Notes: a model not told the origin generated them from the sequence alone. DNA of 64,000 nucleotides from an uncultured Eubacteriales bacterium (GCA_902765735.1 CACXBB010000006.1:13380-77379); one strand, 5' to 3'; counted from the first letter of the stretch, positions 31,656 through 40,539 are shown. Numbers and translations are program-made.

Positions 31656-33671
31656 TTGAACAAGAAACCCCTGCGCAAGGTCCTTCAAGGGCCGCTGATG
31701 TACCTGCTGCTGCTGGCGGTGATACTGCTGGTGGTGCACATGCTGACCGACGGCACCGGCGCACAGCCCAAGTCCATCAGCTATTCCACGCTGCTGGAGT
31801 GGGTGGAGGCCGACCTCCGGCACAGCCAGGGCGAGACCCTTCCCGAGGAGCAGAAGGGCATGACCCTCTCCACGGTGGTGATCCAGTCCAACACGCTCAT
31901 GGGCGTCACCGAAGAGAATCAGGCGTCCTACGACATGACCGGCAACTACGACATCACCTGCGTCCTCCCCGGCGAGGTCCAGTTCTATAACGACGTCAAC
32001 GCCATCTATGAGAACGTGCTGGGCCGCAAGGTCAGCCCCACGGAGTACGAGTTCAGCATCACCTCCAAGCTGCCCGCCCAGGCCGCCTGGTGGGTGGAAT
32101 GGGTGCCGCTGCTGGTCACCATGGTGCTCTTCGGCGCGCTGTGGTACTTCCTGATGCGCCAGCAGACCGGCGGCGGCAAGGGCATGATGAGCTTCGGCAA
32201 ATCCCGAGCCCGCATGACCGACCCCAACGGCAACAAGGTCACCTTCAACGACGTGGCCGGCGCCGACGAGGAAAAGGAAGAGCTCAGGGAGATCGTGGAG
32301 TTTCTGAAAAATCCCCAGCGCTTCACCAAGGTGGGCGCGCGCATCCCCACGGGCGTACTGCTGGTGGGCCCTCCCGGCACGGGCAAGACCCTGCTGGCCC
32401 GAGCCGTGGCCGGCGAGGCCGGGGTGCCCTTCTTCACCATCTCCGGCTCGGACTTCGTGGAGATGTTCGTGGGCGTCGGCGCGAGCCGCGTGCGCGACCT
32501 GTTTGACCAGGCCAAGAAGAACGCCCCCGCCATCGTGTTCATCGACGAGATCGACGCCGTGGGTCGTCAGCGCGGCGCGGGCCTGGGCGGCGGCCACGAC
32601 GAGCGCGAGCAGACCCTGAACCAGCTGCTGGTGGAGATGGACGGCTTCACCCACAACGAGGGCGTCATCGTCATGGCGGCCACCAACCGCGCGGACATCC
32701 TCGACCCGGCGCTTCTGCGCCCCGGCCGGTTCGACCGGCGCATCGTGGTCAACTACCCGGACGTCAAGGGCCGCGAGGAGATCCTCAAGGTGCACTCCCG
32801 CAACAAGCCCCTGGCCGAGGACGTGGACCTCAAGGTGCTGGCCCGCCGCACCCCCTACTTCACCGGCGCGGATCTTATGAACGTGATGAACGAGGCGGCG
32901 CTGCTGACCGCCCGGCGCGGCGAGGAGAAGATCGACATGAGCGCCATTGAGGAGGCCATCACCCGCGTGATGGCGGGCCCCGAGAAGCGCTCCCGCAAGG
33001 TCACGGACATGGACCGCAAGCTGGTGGCCTACCACGAGGGCGGCCACGCCATCGTGGCGCACTACATCCCCGAGTGCGACGACGTGCATGAGATCACCAC
33101 CATCCCCCGCGGCTCCGCCGGCGGCTACACCATGTACCTGCCGCAGGAGGAGTTCCACTATATCACCACTGCCCGCATGAAGGCCCAGATGGCCAGCGCT
33201 ATGGGCGGACGGGTGGCCGAGGCGCTGGTGTTCGGCGACGTGACCACCGGCGCGTCCAGCGACATCAAGTCCGCCACCGAGATCGCCCGCAGCATGGTCA
33301 CCGAGTATGGCATGTCCTCCAAGCTGGGGCCGGTGTACCTGGGCACCGAGCATGAGGTGTTCCTGGGCAAGAGCTTCAGCCAGCAGAACTCCGGCTTCTC
33401 CGAGATGGTCAATGAGGACATCGACGGCGAGGTCCACAAGCTGCTGCAGGAGGCCTACGACCGGGCCGAGAAGATACTGACCGACCACATCGATCAGCTC
33501 CACGGCCTGGCAAAGCTGCTCATCGAGAAGGAGAAGATCGACAAGGCCGAGTTCGAGGCGTTCATGAGCGGCGAAGACAAGGCCGGGGAGACCGTCGAGA
33601 CGACGTTCGTCGAGGAAGCCGTGGAGGTCGACGAGGCACCGGAGGCACAGCCCGAAGCCGGTGACGAGTGA
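31656..33671 (+). CDS. ftsH: ATP-dependent zinc metalloprotease FtsH
   Basis: 671 aa. Helix 1 at about residues 8-28, an external segment, helix 2 near 143-165, the AAA+ domain with GPPGTGKT (about residue 237) and [15 protein letters not shown], the second region of homology ([21 protein letters not shown]), and the zinc site HEGGH near residue 459. It degrades misfolded membrane proteins and short-lived regulators. The start codon is TTG at 31656 after AGAGGA; no ATG gives the N-terminal helix. The acidic C-terminal tail ([19 protein letters not shown]) is typical. A family A repeat follows. Confidence 0.95.
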   Translation: MNKKPLRKVLQGPLMYLLLLAVILLVVHMLTDGTGAQPKSISYSTLLEWVEADLRHSQGETLPEEQKGMTLSTVVIQSNTLMGVTEENQASYDMTGNYDITCVLPGEVQFYNDVNAIYENVLGRKVSPTEYEFSITSKLPAQAAWWVEWVPLLVTMVLFGALWYFLMRQQTGGGKGMMSFGKSRARMTDPNGNKVTFNDVAGADEEKEELREIVEFLKNPQRFTKVGARIPTGVLLVGPPGTGKTLLARAVAGEAGVPFFTISGSDFVEMFVGVGASRVRDLFDQAKKNAPAIVFIDEIDAVGRQRGAGLGGGHDEREQTLNQLLVEMDGFTHNEGVIVMAATNRADILDPALLRPGRFDRRIVVNYPDVKGREEILKVHSRNKPLAEDVDLKVLARRTPYFTGADLMNVMNEAALLTARRGEEKIDMSAIEEAITRVMAGPEKRSRKVTDMDRKLVAYHEGGHAIVAHYIPECDDVHEITTIPRGSAGGYTMYLPQEEFHYITTARMKAQMASAMGGRVAEALVFGDVTTGASSDIKSATEIARSMVTEYGMSSKLGPVYLGTEHEVFLGKSFSQQNSGFSEMVNEDIDGEVHKLLQEAYDRAEKILTDHIDQLHGLAKLLIEKEKIDKAEFEAFMSGEDKAGETVETTFVEEAVEVDEAPEAQPEAGDE

Positions 33672-33683
33672 TGTGATGAAAAT

Positions 33684-33842
33684 GGGCTGTCTCAGAACGC
33701 ATACAGATTCATGAAACCTGCGTAGGGGCGCCGATGCGGCGCCCGCCCGGATACGAAATACATCGTACTTCATGGGCGGGCGGCGCATCGCCGCCCCTAC
33801 GTCATGCACACATTCGTATCTTTATGCGTTCTGAGACAGTTC
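33684..33842. repeat. Palindromic repeat family A, copy 3
   Basis: Outer arms CTGTCTCAGAACGCATA (33688-33704) and the exact complement TATGCGTTCTGAGACAG (33823-33839). The interior has GTAGGGGCGCC...GGCGCCCGCCC and GGGCGGGCGGCGCATCGCCG...CCCCTAC hairpins. The right arm runs into the coding end of the leftward tmcAL gene. Confidence 0.88.
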
Positions 33843-35006
33843 TTTATATATGCGTATGAACTTTTCCGTATATTCCCGCCCGGACAGGCGGCGTTCGGGA
33901 TCGTCGTGCAGCAGCGCCCAGAGATCGGTGGCGCGGCACTCGAGCTGAAACACGGGATCGTCGCGAAGCTGCCCCGGATTTGAGACGACGGGGATTCGCG
34001 CGCGTTGTTTCAGCTCCCGAAGCAGGGGCTCCGCGTCCCGCCGCGCACCCAGCAGCCGGGCATAGGCGGGCGCGGGGTATGTATCGGTCATCTCCCGCGT
34101 CATGCCCAGCGCCGCGTGGGTCAGCATGCGGCTCAGCCGCGCGCGGGTGTAGCGCTTGCACTTCAACATTTCCAGAAGCCCTTCCCGCGTGGCGGCGGCC
34201 CGGCAGGCCCGATACAGGCGGTGCTCCAGCCCCTCCGATATGTCCGGCAGCGCCGCGAGCGCCTCCGGAGACATCTCCCGCAGGCGGTACAGCAGCAGAT
34301 CGTCCATGGGGTGCATGCTGTCCGGCTTAAGCTGCGCGTCCCCGGGCAGACACGCCAGCGCCGCGTCGAAGTCTCCCCGGTCAAACGCCCCGCGTATGGC
34401 TGAGGCGGAGGCGAATTCCCCCAGTGCATCGTCATGATACCCGCCCCGGCGCTGCACCGCCAGCGGCACCATATCCGGGAATGATTCCCGGATGGCCCGC
34501 ACATACTCCGCCGCAAGTATCAGATTCGGGCTGTTCAGCGCCTCCGCAGGGATGCCGAGGTACCTTGAGACCGCCTCTCCCCAGGCACGGGCGTGGCTCA
34601 TGCCCGCGGACAGGCCCTCCCGGACGTCATTGGATACCGACGTCGGTTCTTTTTTGTGGATATCTGCCAGCTTTTCGATGAGGCTCAGGTCCATAAGCTC
34701 GCTCCCGAAGGACAGCGCGTCCACCCCCAAGCCCCCAAGCACGCCCACTCCGCCCCGGGCGAAGGCGTCGGCGGAACGTATGGCGAACAGCGCGGGCAGC
34801 TCAAACACCGCGTCCGCGCCGCAACGGAGCGCGCAGGCGGCCCGGTCCCACTTGGACAGTACGGCCGCCTCCCCGCGCTGGGTGAAGTGGCCGTCCATGC
34901 AGACGACCACGTATTGACACCCGGTCAGCCGCCGGGTCTCGGCGATGTGCCAGGCGTGGCCGTTGTGGAAGGGATTGTACTCCGCGATGATGCCGGCAAT
35001 CTTCAT
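33822..35006 (-). CDS. tmcAL: tRNA(Met) cytidine acetate ligase TmcAL (YlbM)
   Basis: 394 aa. The opening IAGIIAEYNPFHNGHAWHI is the nucleotidyltransferase HxGH-type motif, followed by DGHFTQRGEAAVLSKWDRA and the family segment LFAIRSADAFARGGVGVLGGLGVDALSFGSE. TmcAL uses acetate and ATP to make N4-acetylcytidine at the wobble position of elongator tRNA-Met. The last seven residues (KELSQNA) and the stop lie within the right arm of repeat copy 3, so the C-terminus has probably been rewritten by the element. The upstream neighbour (TK-GNAT) is divergent. Confidence 0.9.
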   Translation of the reverse strand: MKIAGIIAEYNPFHNGHAWHIAETRRLTGCQYVVVCMDGHFTQRGEAAVLSKWDRAACALRCGADAVFELPALFAIRSADAFARGGVGVLGGLGVDALSFGSELMDLSLIEKLADIHKKEPTSVSNDVREGLSAGMSHARAWGEAVSRYLGIPAEALNSPNLILAAEYVRAIRESFPDMVPLAVQRRGGYHDDALGEFASASAIRGAFDRGDFDAALACLPGDAQLKPDSMHPMDDLLLYRLREMSPEALAALPDISEGLEHRLYRACRAAATREGLLEMLKCKRYTRARLSRMLTHAALGMTREMTDTYPAPAYARLLGARRDAEPLLRELKQRARIPVVSNPGQLRDDPVFQLECRATDLWALLHDDPERRLSGREYTEKFIRIYKELSQNA

Positions 35007-35138
35007 GCGCTCACCTCACCCCCATTTTACCGCACCCGGCTGGTTTTGACAAGGTTTTAATCTCCTGTTCGGCAGGAAGGCGGGCGGCGCATGTCGAAAT
35101 CCCCTGCTATCACCGATTCACACGAAGGGACGACGACT

Positions 35139-36149
35139 ATGGCAAAGCTCTACTTCCGCTACGGCGCGATGGGGTCCTCCAAGACCGCCAACGCCATCAT
35201 GGTTCAATACAACTACCAGGAGCGCGGCCAGAACGCGCTGATGCTCAAGCCCCGGCTGGACAACCGCGACGGCGCGCGCGTGGTGGGCTCGCGCTCCGGG
35301 CTCACCGCCCCCTGCCGCTTCGTGGAGGAGATGGATCAGATCGACCTGTCCGCCTACAACTGCATCATCGTGGACGAGGCGCAGTTTCTGACCAAGGCGC
35401 AGGTGCAGCGGCTGGTGGACATCGTGGACAACATGGACATCCCCGTGATCTGCTACGGCCTGCGGGCGGACTTCCAAGGCAACCTGTTCGAGGGCAGTCA
35501 CTGGCTGATGGCCTGGGCGGACACCATTGAGGAGATCAAGACCGTGTGCTGGTGCGGGCGCAAGGCCACCACCAACGCCCGTCTGATGGACGGCAGCGTG
35601 GTGAAGTCCGGCGCGCAGATCGTGCTGGGCGGCAACGAGAGCTACGTGGCGCTGTGCCGCAAGCACTGGGCCACGGGCGAGCTGGCCCCGGAGGAGATCC
35701 GCCGCATCTCCGCGGACAAGGAGGCCTTCATGCCCCTGCTTGTGGAGGCGGACCCCAGCGAGGAGATGATCCGCGGCTATCTGGACGCGGGCGAATGCTA
35801 CGCCATGACGAACCGCGGCGCGCCCGTGGCGGTGGCCGTGGTGGTCTCCCTGGGCGGCGGCGCGTTCGAGCTAAAAAACCTGGCTGTTGAGGAGGCCCAC
35901 CGGGGGCAGGGCTGCGGTCGCATGATGGTCAGATACCTGATGAAGCGCCTCGCCGGGCGCGGCGACCGGCTGGTGGTGGGCACCAGCCCCGCCAACGTGG
36001 GCTTCTACGAGCGCCTGGGGTTCGTCCGGGAGGGTGTGATCCCCCACTTCTTCCGGGACAACTACCCGGAGCCCATCATCGAAAACGGCGCGCCGCTGGA
36101 CGATATGATCACGCTGTCGGCAAAGCTGGTTACCATACAACCATCTTGA
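35139..36149 (+). CDS. tdk: Thymidine kinase fused to a GNAT acetyltransferase domain
   Basis: 336 aa, about 145 longer than a normal bacterial thymidine kinase. Residues 1-190 are type II thymidine kinase: P-loop GAMGSSKT (9-16), DEAQFL (79-84), and zinc ligands in VCWCGRKAT (C137, C139) and LCRKHW (C173). From about 200 a GNAT domain starts: AVEEAHRGQGCGRMMVRYLMKR contains the acetyl-CoA loop RGQGCG (255-260), then NVGFYERLGFVREG. It should phosphorylate thymidine to dTMP; the acetyltransferase substrate is unknown. The reading frame is continuous, with no frameshift at the joint. The ATG at 35139 follows GAAGGGA. Confidence 0.9.
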   Translation: MAKLYFRYGAMGSSKTANAIMVQYNYQERGQNALMLKPRLDNRDGARVVGSRSGLTAPCRFVEEMDQIDLSAYNCIIVDEAQFLTKAQVQRLVDIVDNMDIPVICYGLRADFQGNLFEGSHWLMAWADTIEEIKTVCWCGRKATTNARLMDGSVVKSGAQIVLGGNESYVALCRKHWATGELAPEEIRRISADKEAFMPLLVEADPSEEMIRGYLDAGECYAMTNRGAPVAVAVVVSLGGGAFELKNLAVEEAHRGQGCGRMMVRYLMKRLAGRGDRLVVGTSPANVGFYERLGFVREGVIPHFFRDNYPEPIIENGAPLDDMITLSAKLVTIQPS

Positions 36150-36163
36150 GGAAGAACATGGGA

Positions 36164-36281
36164 ACGACCTCTTCCGTCACGCTTCGCGTGCCACCTTCCC
36201 CTGAAGGGGAAGGCTTTTGGATGCGTAATCCTATGCCTTCCCCTTTAGGGGAAGGTGGCGCGTAGCGCCGGAAGAGGTCGT
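36164..36281. repeat. Intergenic repeat family C, second copy
   Basis: ACGACCTCTTCCGTC, palindrome-like CCTTCCCCTGAAGGGGAAGG, then the inverted CCTTCCCCTTTAGGGGAAGG and GAAGAGGTCGT. It has the same plan as 1911-2082. Confidence 0.8.
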
Positions 36282-36289
36282 AACCCGTT

Positions 36290-36323
36290 GGCCGCCCGCG
36301 GACGCCATAAATGGCATCCCTAC
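36290..36323. repeat. Partial repeat family A core
   Basis: GGCCGCCCGCGGACGCCATAAATGGCATCCCTAC, the right half of the family A core, adjoining the family C copy. Confidence 0.6.
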
Positions 36324-36351
36324 AAAGGGCATATGCCCGGAGGAGATTATC

Positions 36352-37068
36352 ATGTCAACCTATGATCTGACGCCGCTGCTCGGTCGGCTGGAAGGGCTGC
36401 GGGACGAAAAGTACGCCGCGTTCAGCGCGGGCCTCGTGCCCGGGTTGGATGGCCGGGCGCTGGGCGTGCGCATGCCCGCGCTGCGGGGCATCGCCCGAGA
36501 GATCGTTCGCTCGGAGGACTGGCGCGACTTTCTCGAAGCCAGCCGGAGTGATACGCTCTACGAGCTGCGCATGCTGCACGCCATGGTGCTGGGCGGCGCG
36601 AAGTGCCCCGTCGGGGAGAAGATCGCGCTGACCGACGCCTTTCTGCCCATGGTGGACAACTGGGCCGTGTGCGACGCGCTGTGCTCCGGCTTCAAGCCGA
36701 AGAAGGGCGAGCTGGACCCACTGTTCCCCTTTGTGTGCGCCTGCGCCGAATCCGACGCGGAGTTCCGCGTGCGCTTCGGACTGGTGATGATGATGGATTA
36801 CTACCGGCAATCGCCCTACATTGGGCGGGTGATGGCCGTCTACCGCGGCTTCCGCCACGAGGGCTACTACGCCCGCATGGGCGCAGCCTGGGGACTGGCG
36901 ACGCTGTGGCTGTTCGCCCGGGAGGATGCGCTGGCCATTCTCCGGGACGATGTGTGGGACGATTTCACCCACAACCGGGCCATACAGAAGCTGCGGGAGA
37001 GCCTGCGCGTGTCCGACGCGGACAAGGCCCTGGCGCTGTCGCTTCGGCGAAGGAAGGGCAAATCATGA
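36352..37068 (+). CDS. DNA alkylation repair protein (AlkD-like, HEAT-repeat)
   Basis: 238 aa, all helical. LGVRMPALRGIAREI, YELRMLHAMVLGGAK, DNWAVCDALCSGF and YIGRVMAVYRGFRHEGYYARMGAAWGLA follow the AlkD/AlkC family, which removes alkylated bases from DNA with a HEAT-repeat scaffold. The WxxxD segment (DNWAVCD) carries the residues expected near the active site. The Shine-Dalgarno is GGAGGAG. Its stop overlaps the start of the Nudix gene (ATGA), giving a short repair and pool-cleaning operon. Confidence 0.82.
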   Translation: MSTYDLTPLLGRLEGLRDEKYAAFSAGLVPGLDGRALGVRMPALRGIAREIVRSEDWRDFLEASRSDTLYELRMLHAMVLGGAKCPVGEKIALTDAFLPMVDNWAVCDALCSGFKPKKGELDPLFPFVCACAESDAEFRVRFGLVMMMDYYRQSPYIGRVMAVYRGFRHEGYYARMGAAWGLATLWLFAREDALAILRDDVWDDFTHNRAIQKLRESLRVSDADKALALSLRRRKGKS

Positions 37069-37547
37069 AGGCAACCACGCTTTGCTACATCGAGCGGGGC
37101 GGCGAATACCTGATGCTGCACCGCACCAAGAAGGTCAACGATGTCAATCACGACAAGTGGCTGGGCATCGGCGGGCACATTGAACCCGGAGAGACCCCCA
37201 TGGACTGCATACTGCGGGAGGCGCGGGAGGAGACCGGCCTTACACTTCTGGACTGCGCGCCCCGGGGCCTTGTGCACTTCCGGTCCGACACCGACCCGGA
37301 CGAGGAGATGCACCTGTTCACCGCCACCCGGTTTGAAGGCGAGATCCATCCCTGCGACGAGGGCGACCTTGAGTGGATCGACAAGAAGCGCCTGCGGGCG
37401 CTGACGCTCTGGCAGGGCGACCGGATCTTCCTTAAGCTGCTGGAGGAGGGCGTGCCGTTCTTCGAGCTCACCCTGCGCTATCACGGCGACGTCCTCTCCG
37501 CCGCCGAGCTGGACGAGCAACCACTGGATATCAACGGAGGCGATTGA
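37065..37547 (+). CDS. Nudix hydrolase (MutT-like 8-oxo-dGTP diphosphatase candidate)
   Basis: 160 aa. A complete Nudix box is present (GHIEPGET... then REAREETGL). HDKWLGIGGHIEPGE before it and HLFTATRFEGEI after it follow the MutT/YtkD-like family, which often hydrolyses oxidised dGTP. It overlaps the AlkD-like gene by four bases and is followed 1 bp later by a small Cys-rich protein gene. The context supports a role in preventing DNA damage; the substrate is inferred. Confidence 0.87.
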   Translation: MKATTLCYIERGGEYLMLHRTKKVNDVNHDKWLGIGGHIEPGETPMDCILREAREETGLTLLDCAPRGLVHFRSDTDPDEEMHLFTATRFEGEIHPCDEGDLEWIDKKRLRALTLWQGDRIFLKLLEEGVPFFELTLRYHGDVLSAAELDEQPLDINGGD

Positions 37548-37548
37548 C

Positions 37549-37809
37549 ATGCGCTGTTCCTGTCACGTTTGCGACACCTACATGGTGCACTCCGAGGGGC
37601 TGGAGCTGGGGTGCGTGTGCCCCGAGTGCGGCTACCGCTGCAAGGCCTGCCTGGGCACCGACACCGTGGTGAGCCGGGACCGTCTGAAGGGTCTTGCGGA
37701 CAACCCCGTCATCATGCGGGACATCATGACCAGCTTCGACCCGCAGGACGCGCCGGCACCGGACGATGCGCCCGAGATCGAGCACAACCGCTGGGACCGC
37801 TACCACTGA
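37549..37809 (+). CDS. Small Cys-rich (zinc-ribbon-like) protein, unknown
   Basis: 86 aa. Eight Cys fall within the first 35 residues (RCSCHVCDTY, CVCPECGYRCKAC), consistent with one or two zinc sites. The rest is charged and likely flexible. It is third gene of the AlkD-Nudix unit, starting 1 bp after the Nudix stop. No known family is recognised. Confidence 0.7.
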   Translation: MRCSCHVCDTYMVHSEGLELGCVCPECGYRCKACLGTDTVVSRDRLKGLADNPVIMRDIMTSFDPQDAPAPDDAPEIEHNRWDRYH

Positions 37810-37864
37810 AGATCGCATTCCCCCTCCCTCCCGCGCATAGTGTATCATGACGGGAGGGATTGCC

Positions 37865-38551
37865 ATGTCTGAAAACAGCACGCTGCGCATACACGCGCAG
37901 GTCAGGCCCCATGTGCCGGAGGCGAAGCCCATCAAGATTGAAAAGGCTGACGCGCCGAGGCCGCGCCAGCGGCGGCAGAGGCGCAAGCTGACCCGCACCG
38001 ACCGGCTGCTTCGAAACACCGCCTACGCCTGCGCGCTGCTGTTGGGCGTGCTGGCGCTGGGCAATGTGGAGCAGCCCTGGGCGAAGAAGGCCTCCGACAC
38101 CGTGGAGAGGGCGCTGACCATGCGCATCGACCTGGACGAATCCATCGGCGCGCTGGAGTTCGTGCGCAACATCATGCCGGAATCCGCGCTGGTGTTCATG
38201 AACCTGTCGGGCAAGAGCGCCCTGGAGATGCCGGTGGAGGGGCCCGTGGCCCACGCCTGGAGCCATCTGCAGCCCTGGATGCTGTTCAACTGCGCCTCGG
38301 GGTCCGAGGTGCGCGCCGCCGCGCCGGGCACGGTGACGGCGGTCTCCCCGCTGTCCGGCGACCGCTTCGGCGTGCTGGTGGACCACGGGGAGGGCGTGGA
38401 GAGCCTTTACGCCCAATTGAGCCGGGTGGATGTCGCGCAGGGGGACGCCGTCGACCGGGGACAGACGCTCGGTGCGGGCGGCGAGGACGTGTACTTCGAG
38501 TACCGCGTAAACGGGGAGTCCGTCGATCCCTCCGGGGAGCTGGGCCTGTGA
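37865..38551 (+). CDS. spoIVFA: SpoIVFA-like stage IV sporulation protein (degenerate M23 domain)
   Basis: 228 aa. A basic cytoplasmic N-terminus (about 45 residues), one membrane helix (YACALLLGVLALGNV) and a C-terminal LytM/M23-like fold: EVRAAAPGTVTAVSPLSGDRFGVLVDHGEGVESLYAQLSRV. The zinc ligands of active M23 enzymes are missing (YFEYRVNG instead of HxH), as expected for SpoIVFA, the inhibitor and SpoIVB target in the SpoIVFB complex. It overlaps spoIVFB by four bases (GTGA). Start ATG after GGGAGG. Confidence 0.85.
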   Translation: MSENSTLRIHAQVRPHVPEAKPIKIEKADAPRPRQRRQRRKLTRTDRLLRNTAYACALLLGVLALGNVEQPWAKKASDTVERALTMRIDLDESIGALEFVRNIMPESALVFMNLSGKSALEMPVEGPVAHAWSHLQPWMLFNCASGSEVRAAAPGTVTAVSPLSGDRFGVLVDHGEGVESLYAQLSRVDVAQGDAVDRGQTLGAGGEDVYFEYRVNGESVDPSGELGL

Positions 38552-39447
38552 TCGAGCTTCGCGCCGGGCATCTGCGGCTGAGGCTCCACCCGCTGGCCCT
38601 GCTGATGCCGCCGCTGGCGCTGGCGCTGGGCCTTCGGGACGAGACGCCCGCGCTGCTCATAAGCCTGATCGCCCACGAGGTGGGCCACCTGGCGGCGGCG
38701 CGCGCGGCGCGGGTGCGCATGGACGCACTGACCGTGATGCCCTTCGGCTGCGCGCTGAAGCTGGACAACCTCTACGCCCTCTCGCCCGGGCAGGTGCTCG
38801 CGGTGTCCGCGGGCGGGCCGCTGTTCAGCCTGCTGCTGCTGTTCGCGGACGGGGCACTGGCCCACTGGGGGGTGCTCTCCCCCGCCTTCGCGCTGAACCT
38901 GCTGCGGGTGACGCTCGCGCTGTTGCTGTTCAACCTGCTGCCCGCGCTGCCCCTGGACGGCGGGCGGATGCTGTACGCGCTGACGGCCCGGCGGCTGGGC
39001 CGCGACAGGGCCGCGCGGCTGGGGGCGGTCATGGGGTATGTCGTGGCGGCAGGCCTGATGGCGGCGACGGTCTGGCTGACCCTGCGCGCGCGCCGTTTCA
39101 ACCTCGCGCTGCCCCTGTGCGCCGCGTTCATACTCAAGGGCGTGGCGGAGGACCGCGCCGCGCTGAGCGAAGCCCTCCCCGCCTCCCTGCTGAACGCGCT
39201 TAAAACGCGGGAGGCGCCGGTCCCCGTGCGGCTGTACGCGGTGCGGGCGGACTGCCCCGCCATACGCGCCCTGCGCAGCGCCGCCCCGGACGCCGCCGCG
39301 ATGTACGCCGTCTATCGCGGAGAAGCCCTCGCGGCCCTCGTGGACGAGCGCGCGCTGCTGCGCCTGGCGATTGAGCGCCCCGGGGCAGTCGTCTCCGAAG
39401 CCATAAACAACCGTCCCTTCACGTTTTCATATGGGATTCCGGTTTGA
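38548..39447 (+). CDS. spoIVFB: SpoIVFB-like site-2 intramembrane metalloprotease
   Basis: 299 aa. The zinc motif HEVGH (residues 43-47) lies in a membrane helix, and the third ligand Asp is in NLLPALPLDGGRML (D137), the site-2 protease signature. A C-terminal CBS-like region follows (ALLRLAIERPGAVVSEAINN). It cleaves pro-sigma-K in the mother cell once SpoIVB relieves inhibition. GTG start at 38548 overlaps the end of spoIVFA. Confidence 0.9.
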   Translation: MIELRAGHLRLRLHPLALLMPPLALALGLRDETPALLISLIAHEVGHLAAARAARVRMDALTVMPFGCALKLDNLYALSPGQVLAVSAGGPLFSLLLLFADGALAHWGVLSPAFALNLLRVTLALLLFNLLPALPLDGGRMLYALTARRLGRDRAARLGAVMGYVVAAGLMAATVWLTLRARRFNLALPLCAAFILKGVAEDRAALSEALPASLLNALKTREAPVPVRLYAVRADCPAIRALRSAAPDAAAMYAVYRGEALAALVDERALLRLAIERPGAVVSEAINNRPFTFSYGIPV

Positions 39448-39637
39448 CTCCCTCAGGCGCTACGCGCCAGCTCCCTTCACTCCCCCAGTCAGCTTCGCTG
39501 ACAGCCCCCTCGGAGAAGGGGCCAAGACGGGAGCCTTTTGGCGGCGCGTCGTGTAAAGCCTCCCTCTTAGAGGGAGGTGGCTCGGCGTAGCCGAGACGGA
39601 GGGAGTCGTCATTCCGCAAGTGTTTGTGAAAGGCCAG
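39446..39637. repeat. Structured repeat family B, copy 2
   Basis: GACTCCCTCAGGCGCTACGC, CCCCCAGTCAGCTTCGCTGA, CCTCGGAGAAGGGGCC, GGAGCCTTTTGGCGG, TCCCTCTTAGAGGGAGG, TCGGCGTAGCCGAGACGGAG. Same order as copy 1. The spoIVFB stop codon touches its left end. Confidence 0.8.
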
Positions 39638-39638
39638 A

Positions 39639-39680
39639 AAACCGCCCCCGGGTCGCGTGACCCGAGGGCGGTTGTTTTTC
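39639..39680. terminator. Terminator between spoIVFB and acsE
   Basis: AACCGCCCCCGGGTC, loop GCGT, GACCCGAGGGCGGTT, then GTTTTT. It serves convergent transcription units. Confidence 0.85.
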
Positions 39681-39683
39681 CGC

Positions 39684-40469
39684 TTAGATCTCCAGATAGG
39701 AGTCGGCGTACAGGTTGTTGTTCTTGATGATGTCGCAGGTCTTGATGGTCTCCATCAACCGCTGATCGTTGGGGTTGACGATGGCGGAGGTCAGGCCCTG
39801 CATCATGGCCATGGCCAGCATGCAGCTGTCGAAGATCGGACGGATGTGCTTCGGCATGCCGTTGGAGTTGTTGGACAGGCCGCCGGTGGAGTTCAGGCCC
39901 ATGTCGGTGAACATCTTGATGGCCTCAAGAACCTCCATCTGCTTGTCCTGCATGCCCTTGACGACCAGGAACAGCGGGTCGAACCACAGGTCCTCGGCCT
40001 CCATGCCGTGCATCAGGCCTTCCTCGAGCATGCGCTGGCAGTGGGCCATGCGCTCGTCGTTGTCGGAGGCGATGCCGTTGGCGGAGCACAGCGCGATGAC
40101 GATGGCGTCATTGTTGGCGGCCAGCTCGATGCGGTTGAAGCGGTCGCCGGCGTCGGCGGAGTTCACGATGGGCTTGCCCTTCTCGCGGTTGTATACCTGG
40201 ATGCCGGCCTCGATGGCCTTCATGTTGGAGGTGTCCAGCGCCAGCGGCACGTTGTCAAAGCGCTCCTGGAGCAGCTTGACGGCCCACTGCATGCGCTCCT
40301 CGCCGTCGGACTCGGCGGGGCCGATGTTCACGTCGATGTAGTTCGCGCCGGCCTTGAGCTGCTGCTCGCAGCGGGTGAGGATAGGCTCGGGGTCGCGCTC
40401 TTCAAAAGCCCTGCGGATCGCGGGGGCGGTGACGGAGATGCGCTCGCCGATGGTGATGAACTTTGCCAT
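39684..40469 (-). CDS. acsE: 5-methyltetrahydrofolate:corrinoid/iron-sulfur protein methyltransferase
   Basis: 261 aa. A pterin-binding (TIM-barrel) protein: FITIGERISVTAPAIRRAFEE, GANYIDVNIGPAESDGEERM, PLALDTSNMKAIEAGIQVYN and KPIVNSADAG are AcsE/MeTr features. It moves the methyl group of methyl-tetrahydrofolate to the cobalamin of AcsC/AcsD in the Wood-Ljungdahl pathway. It is the last gene of the leftward cluster cooC-acsD-acsC-acsE. The Shine-Dalgarno is AAAGGATG. Confidence 0.92.
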   Translation of the reverse strand: MAKFITIGERISVTAPAIRRAFEERDPEPILTRCEQQLKAGANYIDVNIGPAESDGEERMQWAVKLLQERFDNVPLALDTSNMKAIEAGIQVYNREKGKPIVNSADAGDRFNRIELAANNDAIVIALCSANGIASDNDERMAHCQRMLEEGLMHGMEAEDLWFDPLFLVVKGMQDKQMEVLEAIKMFTDMGLNSTGGLSNNSNGMPKHIRPIFDSCMLAMAMMQGLTSAIVNPNDQRLMETIKTCDIIKNNNLYADSYLEI

Positions 40470-40539
40470 GGTGTATCATCCTTTCTGTTCCTTTTAAAAC
40501 ATGCCGGCGCGGTCTCCCGCGCCGACATACATGCGCAGA

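Noticed and set aside
31596..33809. Long minus-strand open frame opposite ftsH
   Set aside because: ftsH is clear by motif. The antisense translation has no motif and low-complexity composition.
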